This document shows, one piece after another, positions 15,175 through 24,326 of a DNA stretch of 64,000 nt (position 1 is the stretch's first letter; each line of letters starts with the position of its first letter). Below the pieces are notes generated by a model. It saw nothing but the letters and a program-made list of their open reading frames with translations. It had not been told where the DNA came from and did no database searches. The position numbers and the translations under genes are program-made. The DNA comes from Acetobacter farinalis (lineage in GTDB: Bacteria; Pseudomonadota; Alphaproteobacteria; Acetobacterales; Acetobacteraceae): the NCBI RefSeq assembly GCF_026240015.1, contig NZ_JAPIUX010000001.1:558001-622000 (forward strand), written 5' to 3'.

Positions 15175-18100
15175 AGGAAGAGACGAGCGCAGAGGGCCGG
15201 GTTGCGCCCATCTGGGGCGTGCCGGAAGGGTATGATGCGCTTTTGCTGGCCAGACGGGCCAGGGAACATAAAGGCCCCGTTCTGCATATTGCGCGGGATG
15301 ATACCTCCACCGCCCGCCTGGCGGATATGCTGGCCTATGTGGCGGACGATGTGGAAACCCTGCGTTTTCCGGCATGGGACTGCCTGCCGTATGACCGCGT
15401 TTCTCCCAACCCTTCTCTTGTGGCGGAGCGTGTTGCCACACTGACACGCCTGCTCGAGCCGTCTGACGGCCGCCCCCGGCTGGTGCTCACAACTGTGGCC
15501 GCCGTGGTGCAGCGTGTCTCGCCGCGCGCCACGTTTGCGGGGCAGTCTCTGACAGTCAGGCAGGGGGAAAGCCTTGATCAGGCTTTCCTGATCGAACTGC
15601 TGATAGCCAATGGCTACACGCGTACGGATACGGTGATGGAGGCTGGCGAATTTGCCTCCCGTGGCGGTATTTTTGATCTGTTCCCTGCGGGCGCGGCAGA
15701 GCCTGTCCGCCTCGACCTGTTTGGGGATGAAGTGGAAAATATCCGCTCGTTTGACCCCGGCACCCAGCGTTCCACCGGTAAGCAGGACGCGCTGACACTC
15801 CGCCCTGTTTCAGAATTCTCGCTTGATGCGCCAAGCATTTCCCGTTTCCGCACCGGCTGGCGGGACAGCTTTGGTCCCGCCGCTGCGTCTGACCCGCTTT
15901 ACGAGCATATTTCAGACGGCCGCCGTTATCCGGGCATTGAGCACTGGCTGCCCCTGTTCCATGAGCAGTTGGAAACCCTGTTCGATTATCTGCCGAATGC
16001 CTCTGTCTCCCTTGATTATCAGGTGGAGGACGTGCTCCGCACGCGGCTGGAGATGATTGCTGACCATTATCAGGCGCGCCGTCAGCCCGCGCGGGAGGGG
16101 GAAACACCGTACCGCGCCCTGCCTCCGCACCGGCTTTATCTGGATTCCGCCGGGTGGGACGCCATTCTGGGCCGTCTGCCCGTTGTGGCTTTCAGCCCCT
16201 TCGCCAAGCCGGATGGCGCGGCGGGGATGGATGTGGGCGGCAGACCGGGCAAGATGTTTTCCAAGATTGTTCCCGGTGCCCAGCGTGAGCAGGTTTTCAC
16301 CCTGCTTGGTGAGCAGGTGCGGGACTGGGGGCAGGTTAACCGCCGCACGTATGTTACCGCATGGACCAAAGGCTCCCGCGAGCGCATTGGCACCCTGCTG
16401 CGTGAACATGGTGTTGCCACGCAGAGTTATGAGGACTGGGCTTCGGCCAGCAAGGCCAGGCCGGGTTCCGTTGGCCTGCTGACTCTGGGGCTGGAGCGCG
16501 GCTTTGTTGCGGATGATCTGGCATTTGTTTCCGAGCAGGATCTGCTGGGGGAACGGATTGGCCGCCCGCCGCGCCGCCGCCGCCGTGCGGATGAACTGAT
16601 TGCCGAGGCTGGAGAAATTTCCTCCGGAGATCTGGTTGTCCATCAGGATTACGGGATTGGCCGGTATGACGGGCTGGAGACTGTCAGTGTGGGTGTCGCC
16701 CCGCACGACTGTTTGCGCCTGCTGTATGATGGTGGCGAGAAACTCTATCTGCCGGTTGAGAATATCGAACTGTTGAGCCGTTTCGGTTCTGATCAGGCCG
16801 GTGTGCCGCTGGACAAGCTGGGCGGCGTGGCCTGGCAGGGCCGCAAGGCGCGGATGAAGCAGCGCATACGCGATATGGCCGGGGAGCTGATCCGTACGGC
16901 TGCCGCGCGCGCGCTGAAGGACGCTCCGGTGCTGGCCCCGGCGGAAGGGATGTGGGACGAATTCTGCGGGCGCTTCCCGTTTGTGGAAACGGATGATCAG
17001 TCCCGCGCCATTGCGGATGTTCTGGATGATATGGCGTCCGGCAGGCCCATGGATCGTCTGGTGTGTGGTGATGTCGGCTTCGGGAAGACGGAAGTGGCGC
17101 TGCGGGCGGCCTTTGTGGCGGCCATGTCTGGCGGACAGGTGGCGGTTGTGGTGCCCACCACGCTGCTGGCGCGCCAGCACTACCGCACGTTTTCCGCCCG
17201 GTTTGAAGGGTTCCCGCTCAAGGTCGCCCAGTTGTCCCGTATGGTGACAGCCAAGGATGCAACCGCCGTGCGCAAGGGGCTGGCGGATGGGTCCGTTAAC
17301 ATCGTGATCGGCACACATGCCCTGTTGGCCAAGACCGTGCAGTTTGCCTCGCTTGACCTGCTGATTATTGATGAAGAACAGCACTTTGGCGTCTCGCATA
17401 AGGAAAAGCTCAAAGCCCTGCGGGAAGACGTGCATGTGCTGACTCTCTCCGCAACGCCGCTGCCCCGCACCTTGCAACTCTCGCTCTCCGGCGTGCGGGA
17501 GATGAGCCTGATTGCCACCCCGCCAACGGACAGGCTGGCGGTGCGTACCTTCATCATGCCGTTTGACAGCGTTGTGATTCGTGAGGCCATTCAGCGCGAA
17601 CGCTTCCGTGGCGGGCAGATTTTCTGTGTGGCGCCGCGCATTGAGGATCTGGAGCGTCTGGCAGAACGCATTGCCACCATTGTGCCCGATGCCCGGGTGG
17701 TGCAGGCGCATGGCCGCCTGACGCCGACTGATCTTGAACGGGTCATGACCGAATTTTCCGATGGCAAGTATGACATCTTGCTCTCCACCAACATTGTGGA
17801 AAGCGGACTGGACATGCCTGCGGTGAACACGCTGATTATCCACCGGGCGGATATGTTCGGTCTGGGGCAGCTCTACCAGCTGCGCGGGCGCGTGGGGCGT
17901 GGCAAGCAGAGGGGTTATGCCTATCTGACCTGGCCGCAGACGCATGTGCTCTCGGCCTCGGCTGAAAAGCGGCTGGAAGTGATGCAGACGCTCGATACGC
18001 TGGGCGCCGGCTTCACGCTGGCCTCGCATGATCTGGATTTGCGCGGGGCAGGCAATCTGCTGGGAGACCAGCAGTCCGGCCATGTGCGGGAGGTGGGGAT

Positions 18101-18650
18101 CGAACTCTACCAGCAGATGCTGGAAGATGCCGTGGCGGACCTGCGTTCCGAAACCAGCCGCCGCCGTGCGGAAGACCGGGACTGGACACCGAATATCATT
18201 GTCGGCCTGCCTGTTCTGATCCCGGATGCGTATGTGCCGGACCTGCCGGTGCGCCTTGGCCTTTACCGGCGTATCAGCGGGCTTGGTTCAGATGCCGAGC
18301 TGGAAGCCATGGAAGCAGAACTGGTGGACCGCTTCGGTATGGTGCCGCCGGAGGTCAAGAACCTGCTGGATATTGTGGACCTGAAGAGGCTGTGCCGCGC
18401 TGCTGGTGTTGAACGTCTGGAAGCCGGACCGAAGGGAATGGTGCTTCAGTTCCGTAATAACAGCTTCAAAAATCCTGCGGGGCTGGTGCAGTGGATGGGC
18501 CGCTGGAAAGACGGTACCGTCCGCTTGCGCACGGATCACAAAATGGCGGTTGTGCGTGAGTTGACCAACAGCCAGCGGATTGACCTTGCCCGCCGTGTCC
18601 TGCGGGATCTGGTGGCTCTGACCCGGAAGGGCGCTGCGGCAGCCGCCTAA
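15171..18650 (+). CDS. mfd: Transcription-repair coupling factor Mfd
   Basis: 1159 residues. Mfd removes RNA polymerase stalled at lesions and recruits UvrA. It has a UvrB-like N-terminal module (TRTDTVMEAGEFASRGGIFD region), then the polymerase-interaction domain (LLYDGGEKLYLPVENIELL). The RecG-like motor follows, with Walker A CGDVGFGKTEVA, the IDEEQHFGVSHKEKLK box, SATPLPRTLQLS and QLRGRVGRGKQRG. The C-terminal UvrA-masking domain closes it. The ATG at 15171 is preferred over an in-frame GTG at 15141, because it overlaps the sdhE stop as ATGA and has GGGA 7 nt upstream. Confidence 0.97.
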   Translation: MKEETSAEGRVAPIWGVPEGYDALLLARRAREHKGPVLHIARDDTSTARLADMLAYVADDVETLRFPAWDCLPYDRVSPNPSLVAERVATLTRLLEPSDGRPRLVLTTVAAVVQRVSPRATFAGQSLTVRQGESLDQAFLIELLIANGYTRTDTVMEAGEFASRGGIFDLFPAGAAEPVRLDLFGDEVENIRSFDPGTQRSTGKQDALTLRPVSEFSLDAPSISRFRTGWRDSFGPAAASDPLYEHISDGRRYPGIEHWLPLFHEQLETLFDYLPNASVSLDYQVEDVLRTRLEMIADHYQARRQPAREGETPYRALPPHRLYLDSAGWDAILGRLPVVAFSPFAKPDGAAGMDVGGRPGKMFSKIVPGAQREQVFTLLGEQVRDWGQVNRRTYVTAWTKGSRERIGTLLREHGVATQSYEDWASASKARPGSVGLLTLGLERGFVADDLAFVSEQDLLGERIGRPPRRRRRADELIAEAGEISSGDLVVHQDYGIGRYDGLETVSVGVAPHDCLRLLYDGGEKLYLPVENIELLSRFGSDQAGVPLDKLGGVAWQGRKARMKQRIRDMAGELIRTAAARALKDAPVLAPAEGMWDEFCGRFPFVETDDQSRAIADVLDDMASGRPMDRLVCGDVGFGKTEVALRAAFVAAMSGGQVAVVVPTTLLARQHYRTFSARFEGFPLKVAQLSRMVTAKDATAVRKGLADGSVNIVIGTHALLAKTVQFASLDLLIIDEEQHFGVSHKEKLKALREDVHVLTLSATPLPRTLQLSLSGVREMSLIATPPTDRLAVRTFIMPFDSVVIREAIQRERFRGGQIFCVAPRIEDLERLAERIATIVPDARVVQAHGRLTPTDLERVMTEFSDGKYDILLSTNIVESGLDMPAVNTLIIHRADMFGLGQLYQLRGRVGRGKQRGYAYLTWPQTHVLSASAEKRLEVMQTLDTLGAGFTLASHDLDLRGAGNLLGDQQSGHVREVGIELYQQMLEDAVADLRSETSRRRAEDRDWTPNIIVGLPVLIPDAYVPDLPVRLGLYRRISGLGSDAELEAMEAELVDRFGMVPPEVKNLLDIVDLKRLCRAAGVERLEAGPKGMVLQFRNNSFKNPAGLVQWMGRWKDGTVRLRTDHKMAVVRELTNSQRIDLARRVLRDLVALTRKGAAAAA

Positions 18651-18687
18651 GCCTGATAGCGGAAGTACGGGAGCGGAAATGGGGTGG

Positions 18688-18711
18688 CGGAGGGGGTTGA
18701 ACCGCCCTCCG
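18688..18711. terminator. Hairpin after mfd, possible terminator
   Basis: CGGAGGG (18688-18694) pairs with CCCTCCG (18705-18711), with a further GGTT/AACC inner stem. There is no T tract, so it could be a Rho-assisted end or just transcript protection for the converging genes. Confidence 0.45.
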
Positions 18712-18723
18712 TCATGGTAACCG

Positions 18724-18761
18724 GCCTGCGTGCCTGCGTGCCTGCGTGCCTGCGTGCCTGC
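18724..18761. repeat. Tandem repeat of GCCTGCGT, about 4.75 copies
   Basis: Four perfect copies of the 8-mer GCCTGCGT at 18724, 18732, 18740 and 18748, followed by GCCTGC. It sits in the gap between the convergent mfd and the exported-protein gene, outside any coding frame. Confidence 0.9.
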
Positions 18762-18826
18762 ACCCCGGTCCGGTAGTCTTTATGACTGCCGGGCCGTTAT
18801 GGGGCAGAGGTATGAGTGCAGGGGCT

Positions 18827-19756
18827 TTATTTGAGCGGGAGCGGGAAGCCGTTCACGGTCAGCACGCCACCTTCCCAGGTGGCATTCCAGACATTGGCGT
18901 CATTCTGGCTGTGGCTGACCAGCCGGGCCAGCACAAGGCCCGCTGCCAGTTTCATCTGCTTGGCGGTCCGGGCCTTATCAATCAATGCTGACAGATTGCT
19001 GACTTCCAGATGACCGGAGGCGGAGGTGGCCGCCACATTCCCTGTGAGGGTTGCTGTGCCGTTTCCTTTGAGATGCACGGTATCCCGCGCCGCATCAAAG
19101 CTGGAAATGGTGACATGCACGGAAGGCGCTGTGGCGGATTTGCCGCCAATGGCGGCCATCAGGGCCGGAAGTTCAGAAGCAGGGAGGGAGAACGCGGCCT
19201 CGGCTGAGGAGGGAAGCAGCGCTTCACTGCTGATCTCATGATAGGTCAGTCCGGCCAGAGCCAGTGTTGCGGCACTGGTGTGGGCGGAAGTGCTGCCCTC
19301 GACCTTGAAATGGGCTGAGCTGGCCGTGATGCGGGTTGCCCCTTTGGTCAGGGCGAGGCTGTTCCAGCCAATGGTATATGTGCCGCCAGCCTTCAGGGCT
19401 TTGGCGGCTGTCTGGCCCTGCTGCTCAAGCCAGGCGGAACAGGCAGCCGTGTGCTGGCCCGTGATGGCGGAGAACAGCAGCAGGGACGCGGCATCAGACT
19501 GGTCATGCCCGGCTTCACCCGAGGCGCCGGTGAAGGTTACCTTCCCGGCGTTCAGCCCGTTGCCGCCATCCGGCGTGCGGATGGTCACGTTTTCGAACGT
19601 CACCCCCTGTGCGCTGTCATGCGTGGCACCGTGTGTTATCACGGCGCAACTGGCGGGAGGAGCGGCCTGTGCTGCCCGTAACGGCACAACCGAGGCGCAA
19701 AAACCAAGGCCTACAAGAAGGAGGCCTGCGGAGGAAGGAATGGTGTGGTGTTTCAT
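18827..19756 (-). CDS. Unrecognised exported protein
   Basis: 309 residues. The N terminus from MKHHTIPSS is a clear signal peptide (hydrophobic core, likely cut in the AAQAAPPA region). The mature protein is rich in Ala, Thr, Ser and Gly, with many short beta-like segments (VTFENVTIRTPDGGNGLNAG, YTIGWNSLALTKGA). These faintly recall long beta-rich periplasmic proteins of the AsmA/DUF2125 kind, but I cannot assign a family. Cys residues are few. The frame is open further upstream; the signal peptide decides the start, with GGGG close before it. It is divergent from the transporter gene. Confidence 0.7.
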   Translation of the reverse strand: MKHHTIPSSAGLLLVGLGFCASVVPLRAAQAAPPASCAVITHGATHDSAQGVTFENVTIRTPDGGNGLNAGKVTFTGASGEAGHDQSDAASLLLFSAITGQHTAACSAWLEQQGQTAAKALKAGGTYTIGWNSLALTKGATRITASSAHFKVEGSTSAHTSAATLALAGLTYHEISSEALLPSSAEAAFSLPASELPALMAAIGGKSATAPSVHVTISSFDAARDTVHLKGNGTATLTGNVAATSASGHLEVSNLSALIDKARTAKQMKLAAGLVLARLVSHSQNDANVWNATWEGGVLTVNGFPLPLK

Positions 19757-19885
19757 TTCCCCGTAAAGGTGACGTATGCGGAGGCCGGGTGCAATGCAGG
19801 TCCTGAAAATAATACAGCGTGCCATGTGTGCTTCCCCAAAGCGTAATTCCTGAAAAATACAGGATACAAGGAAGGACTTAAACAG

Positions 19886-20875
19886 ATGTTCAGACTGGAT
19901 CCGTTTCTTGTTGGCCTGATCTGCACTGTTTTGCTGGCAACGTTCCTGCCCTGCCACGGCGCGGCGGTGCCGGTTTTCCAGTGGCTTGCCATTTTTGTTA
20001 TTGCCCTGATGTTTTTCCTGCAAGGCGCGCGCCTGTCCCGCAAGGCTGTGATGGATGGCGTCATGGCGTGGCGGCTGCATCTGATTATTCTGGCCTGCAC
20101 CTTTGTGCTTTTCCCGCTGCTGGGGCTGGCGGCGCATGCGCTGGCGCCGGGGCTGTTGCAGAATGATGTCTGGCTGGGGGTGCTGTTCCTGTGTTGCCTG
20201 CCTTCCACCGTGCAGTCCTCTATTGCCTTCACCTCCATTGGCGGGGGGAATGTGCCGGCGGCGGTCTGCGCGGCCACGGCCTCGAACATTGCCGGTATTT
20301 TCATCACCCCCTTTCTGGTGGGGCTGGTGCTCAGCCGCCATGGCGGGGCTTCGGGCAACGTGCTGGATATCGTTTTTCAGCTCCTGCTGCCGTTCGTTCT
20401 GGGGCAGGTGCTTCAGCCCTGGATTGGCGAGTGGGCGCACCGCAACAAAAAGCTGCTGTCCCTGACAGACCGTGGGTCTGTTCTGGTGGTGGTGTACACT
20501 GCCTTCAGTGAGGCCGTGATGCAGGGCCTGTGGCACCGCCTGCCACTCAGCCAACTCGGCATGATTGCCGTGGTGGACTTCCTTCTTCTGGTGTGCGTGC
20601 TGCTGATCACGACGTACGGGAGCCGTCTGGCCGGTGTGCCGCTGCGTGATGAGATTGCCATTGTGTTCTGCGGCTCTAAAAAAACGCTCGCCTCAGGCGT
20701 GCCAATGGCCAATGTGCTGTTCCCGCCGGCGTCTGTCGGGCTTATCGTCCTGCCGCTTATGATCTATCACCAGATCCAGTTGTTCGTCTGCGCGGTGCTG
20801 GCGAGAAAATTCGCCAGCATGACGCAGAAAAATGCTGAAAGCCTGCACCCGGCAGGAGCGCGGCAAAAGGAGTAG
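19886..20875 (+). CDS. Bile acid:sodium symporter-like transporter (YfeH type)
   Basis: 329 residues with about ten hydrophobic helices. The beginning (LAIFVIALMFFLQGARLSR) and the region LCCLPSTVQSSIAFTSIGGGN...AAVCAATASN match the SBF-like/YfeH branch of the bile acid:sodium symporter superfamily. CGSKKTLASGVPMANVLFP near residue 265 is typical of it. The substrate is unknown. AAGGA lies about 9 nt before the ATG. Only 3 bp separate it from the PLP decarboxylase gene, so the two are almost certainly cotranscribed. Confidence 0.85.
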   Translation: MFRLDPFLVGLICTVLLATFLPCHGAAVPVFQWLAIFVIALMFFLQGARLSRKAVMDGVMAWRLHLIILACTFVLFPLLGLAAHALAPGLLQNDVWLGVLFLCCLPSTVQSSIAFTSIGGGNVPAAVCAATASNIAGIFITPFLVGLVLSRHGGASGNVLDIVFQLLLPFVLGQVLQPWIGEWAHRNKKLLSLTDRGSVLVVVYTAFSEAVMQGLWHRLPLSQLGMIAVVDFLLLVCVLLITTYGSRLAGVPLRDEIAIVFCGSKKTLASGVPMANVLFPPASVGLIVLPLMIYHQIQLFVCAVLARKFASMTQKNAESLHPAGARQKE

Positions 20876-20878
20876 AAC

Positions 20879-22333
20879 GTGGCGGGGCTTGATCCGGAAA
20901 ACTGGGAGTCATTACGGGCACTGGGGCATCGCATGCTGGATGAGATGCTCGATAACGTGCAGGGCATTGCCTCCGGCCCTGTCTGGCAGCCCATGCCAGA
21001 CCCTGTTCGGCATGAATTTCGTCAGGCGGCGCTGCCCGCGCAGGAAACCGCACTGGAAACGCTTTATGAGCAGTTTTCCCGGTCTGTGCTTCCTTACGCC
21101 ACCGGCAACCGGCACCCGCGCTTCATGGGGTGGGTGCATGGTGGCGGCACGGCGGAAGGCATGCTGGCCGAGCTTCTGGCCGCAGGCCTGAACGCCAATC
21201 TCGGTGGCCGGGATCACGCGCCGATTGAAGTGGAGCGTATGGTGATCCGCTGGGCCGCCGCCATGCTGGGCTTTCCCGAAACAGCCACGGGGGTACTTGT
21301 TACCGGCTCCTCCATGGCCAATTTTATTGCCCTGCTGACAGCCAGCCGGGCGGTGGAAGGCGGCGTGCAGTTGCGGCGGGATGGCGTGGCTGGCCGCAGG
21401 TTGACGGGCTATGCCGCCAACACGGCACACGGCTGCATTTCCCGCGCATTTGACATGGCAGGCCTTGGCACGGAGGCCCTACGTCTGGTGCCGGTGGATG
21501 CGGATTTCCGGATGGACATGCAGGCCCTGCGCGCGATGGTGGCGGCAGACCGCGCGGCCGGGCTGGAGCCGTTTCTGGTTGTCGGCACGGCGGGCACTGT
21601 GGACACAGGCTCCATTGATCCTCTGGAGGCTCTGGCGGACTTTGCTGAAGCAGAGAGTCTCTGGTTCCATGTGGATGGCGCATTTGGCGCGATGGCCCGC
21701 CTTTCTCCAGACTATGCCCCGGCACTGGCGGGCATGGAGCGGGCGAGCAGTATCGCATTTGATTTCCATAAATGGGCGCAGGCCCCTTATGACGCCGGAT
21801 GCGTTCTGGTGCGCGAGCCGGGGCTGCAGGCGGCTGCGTTTGCGCAGTCTCTGGCCTATCTTTCACGGGAAGACCGCGGGGTTGCCGCCGGAGCCCCCTG
21901 GTTTTGTGACTTCGGGCCTGACCTCTCCCGCGGGTTCCGTGCGCTGAAGGTCTGGTTCACTCTGGCCGCGTTTGGAACGGAGCGTCTGGGCGGCGTGGTC
22001 AGCCAATGCTGTGCCGTGGCGCAGCATCTGGCCATGCGTGTTCAGGCCACGCCGAGCCTGGAGCTTCTTGCACCGGTTGCGCTGAATATTGTCTGCTTCC
22101 GCGTGCGCACGGCGGAGGGGGATGAAGACGCCCTGAATAGCGAACTGGTGAAAGACCTGCATGAAAGCGGCATAGCCGTGCCCTCACTCACGCGAATAAA
22201 CGGGAAACGCGCCATCCGTGCTGCCATTATCAATCATCGCACGGTGACAGGTGATGTTGACCTGATGCTGGAGGCCCTGCTTGATCTGGCGGAAAAGCGC
22301 GTGGGGCATAAGCTGGAGCGTGTCGCGGCCTGA
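20879..22333 (+). CDS. PLP-dependent group II decarboxylase
   Basis: 484 residues. Fold-type I decarboxylase of the aromatic amino acid/glutamate/tyrosine decarboxylase group. The PLP Lys is K298 in FDFHKWAQAPYDAG, preceded by WFHVDGAFGA (PLP pyridine Asp). N-terminal NRHPRFMGWVHGG and NLGGRDHAPIEVE are also family features. It could decarboxylate an L-amino acid to an amine, but the specificity cannot be read. Start is GTG, with AAGGAG 6 nt upstream. It follows the transporter directly, suggesting linked uptake or export of substrate or product. Confidence 0.88.
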   Translation: MAGLDPENWESLRALGHRMLDEMLDNVQGIASGPVWQPMPDPVRHEFRQAALPAQETALETLYEQFSRSVLPYATGNRHPRFMGWVHGGGTAEGMLAELLAAGLNANLGGRDHAPIEVERMVIRWAAAMLGFPETATGVLVTGSSMANFIALLTASRAVEGGVQLRRDGVAGRRLTGYAANTAHGCISRAFDMAGLGTEALRLVPVDADFRMDMQALRAMVAADRAAGLEPFLVVGTAGTVDTGSIDPLEALADFAEAESLWFHVDGAFGAMARLSPDYAPALAGMERASSIAFDFHKWAQAPYDAGCVLVREPGLQAAAFAQSLAYLSREDRGVAAGAPWFCDFGPDLSRGFRALKVWFTLAAFGTERLGGVVSQCCAVAQHLAMRVQATPSLELLAPVALNIVCFRVRTAEGDEDALNSELVKDLHESGIAVPSLTRINGKRAIRAAIINHRTVTGDVDLMLEALLDLAEKRVGHKLERVAA

Positions 22334-22356
22334 GTGAGGGCGCGACATGGCAGAGT

Positions 22357-24300
22357 TTAACGCCGCCCGGTTTTTCCCCGCCGGGCGGACAGGTTCTGTT
22401 TTTCATCAAACAGACCGGATAGCGCCTGAAGCATGGTGCCCCCCAGCTCTTCCGCATCGGTAATGGTGACGGCGCGCTGATAATAGCGCCCTACATCATG
22501 GCCAATCCCGATGGCGGTCAGTTCCACGGCGCTGCGGTCTTCAATATGGTGGATTACTGACCTCAGATGGTCTTCCAGATAGGACGCAGGATTGGCGGAC
22601 AAGGTGCTGTCATCCACCGGTGCGCCATCTGAAATCACCAAAAGGATTTTCCGCGCCTCCGGGCGGTTCTTCAGGCGGCGCCATGCCCAGAGCAGGGCTT
22701 CGCCATCGATATTTTCCTTCAGAAGCCCTTCGCGCAGCATAAGGCCCAGATTGGCGCGTGCGCGCCGCCACGGCATGTCCGCTGCCTTGTAGATAATATG
22801 CCGCAGGTCATTCAGGCGGCCGGGTTCCGGCGGTTTGCCGTCCTTGAGCCACATCTCGCGGCTCTGGCCGCCTTTCCAGGCGCGGGTGGTAAAGCCGAGA
22901 ATTTCCACTTTCACGCCGCAGCGTTCGAGTGTGCGGGCCAGAATATCCCCGCAGGAGGCCGCAACAGAAATGGGCCGGCCCCGCATGGACCCGGAATTAT
23001 CAATCAGGAGTGTCACGACGGTATCGCGGAATTCCGTCTCACGTTCCCGCTTGTAGGAGAGGGAGAGCATGGGGTTGACCACAATGCGGGAGAGCCGCCC
23101 GGCGTCCAGCAAGCCCTCTTCAAGGTCAAACTCCCAGGAGCGCGTCTGCTGCGCCATCAGGCGGCGTTGCAGCTTGTTGGCCAGACGCGAGACAACGCCA
23201 TGCAGGGTGGCCAGCTGCAAATCCAGTTGATGCCGCAGGCGTGTCAGCTCTTCCGGGTCACACAGGTTTTCCGCGTTGATTTCCTCGTCAAATGCCGTGG
23301 TAAAGGCATGATAGGTTTTTGCGGTGTCACCCGGTTCGCGCTCGGGGTTGCTGCCGGGGCCTGCGGCTTCGCCCGAGCCTGTGGCACCGGGGCCTTCGCT
23401 GTTTTCTTCCTGTTCCTCCGGCGCACTTTCGCCACTGCCGGACATCAGCTCAGGCTGTGGCACCGGCTCGGAAGAGCTGTCCGGTTCGGGGGGCGCATTC
23501 TCTTCCTGCGCGTCGGGCGGGGTTGTGTCGTTTTCTTCTTCGCTGCCTGCGGAATCGGAGCCGTTTTCATCGGCCTCCATCTCGTCCGATGGCGTATCAT
23601 CCTCACTCAGGGAGCAGGCGGCCAGAAGCTGGCGGGTGGCTTTGGCGTAGGCCGCCTGATCATCCTGGCTCTGTACGAGGGCGTTGAGCGCGGCCATGGC
23701 TTTGGGGGAGAGAGAGGCCTGCCATGTGCGGAGAATGGGCTGGGCGGACTCTGGCGCAGGGTCACCCGTCATGCGTTCACGCGCCAGCAGTTCCAGCGCG
23801 ACAGCGGGGGAGAGCTGGTCCGGGTCTGTTATCCTGTCCAGCCCGGCGGCCTGACAATCCTGCTCCAGCCGGTGGCGCAGATTGGCCGCCACGCCGCGCA
23901 TGTGCCGCGCGCCCACGGCTTCAATGCGGGCCTGCTCAAGGGCGTCATACACATCCCGCGCCATGGCGTCATCCGGCTGGCGGGCGCGGTGCAGGGCGGA
24001 ATCGTGGTGCTTCAGCCGGAGCGCCTGCGCATCCGCCGCCCCGCGGATGCGGTCGATTTCCGCCGCATCCAGATGGCGGGAGGGCTGGGGGAGGCGGATT
24101 TTCCCCGCAAGGCTGATCGGCCCCACGGGCATACTCCCCGCGTGGAATGAAACCTCAGTCTCCCGCTGCCCGCCAAGCGCGCGCAGTGTGGCTGCGGTGG
24201 CCTGCTTGAAGGCATCAACCAGATTTCCCTCATCTGCCTCACCGCCGGGCCGGTTATGGCCGGACAGTGGGGCGCGGGTTCCTTCCCTGCGGTCAGCCAT
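22357..24300 (-). CDS. cobT: Cobaltochelatase subunit CobT
   Basis: 647 residues. CobT works with CobS as the chaperone-like partner of CobN to insert cobalt into hydrogenobyrinate diamide in aerobic B12 synthesis. The central part (about 240-330) is a long acidic Glu/Ser/Pro-rich linker. The C-terminal von Willebrand A domain carries the metal site VTLLIDNSGSMRGRP with VISDGAPVDDSTL. The gene lies 26 bp downstream of cobS. CobN is not in this window. Confidence 0.95.
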   Translation of the reverse strand: MADRREGTRAPLSGHNRPGGEADEGNLVDAFKQATAATLRALGGQRETEVSFHAGSMPVGPISLAGKIRLPQPSRHLDAAEIDRIRGAADAQALRLKHHDSALHRARQPDDAMARDVYDALEQARIEAVGARHMRGVAANLRHRLEQDCQAAGLDRITDPDQLSPAVALELLARERMTGDPAPESAQPILRTWQASLSPKAMAALNALVQSQDDQAAYAKATRQLLAACSLSEDDTPSDEMEADENGSDSAGSEEENDTTPPDAQEENAPPEPDSSSEPVPQPELMSGSGESAPEEQEENSEGPGATGSGEAAGPGSNPEREPGDTAKTYHAFTTAFDEEINAENLCDPEELTRLRHQLDLQLATLHGVVSRLANKLQRRLMAQQTRSWEFDLEEGLLDAGRLSRIVVNPMLSLSYKRERETEFRDTVVTLLIDNSGSMRGRPISVAASCGDILARTLERCGVKVEILGFTTRAWKGGQSREMWLKDGKPPEPGRLNDLRHIIYKAADMPWRRARANLGLMLREGLLKENIDGEALLWAWRRLKNRPEARKILLVISDGAPVDDSTLSANPASYLEDHLRSVIHHIEDRSAVELTAIGIGHDVGRYYQRAVTITDAEELGGTMLQALSGLFDEKQNLSARRGKTGRR

Positions 24301-24326
24301 TGAAAAGCCGCTCTCCGTATTCTGCC

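Noticed and set aside
15912..18083. 723-codon open frame on the minus strand opposite mfd
   Set aside because: It lies wholly inside mfd, has His/Gln/Arg-rich low-information composition and no family features; it is a shadow of GC-rich coding sequence.
22798..24150. 450-codon plus-strand frame opposite cobT
   Set aside because: Antisense to a confident CobT gene with matching motifs; composition is that of a mirror frame.
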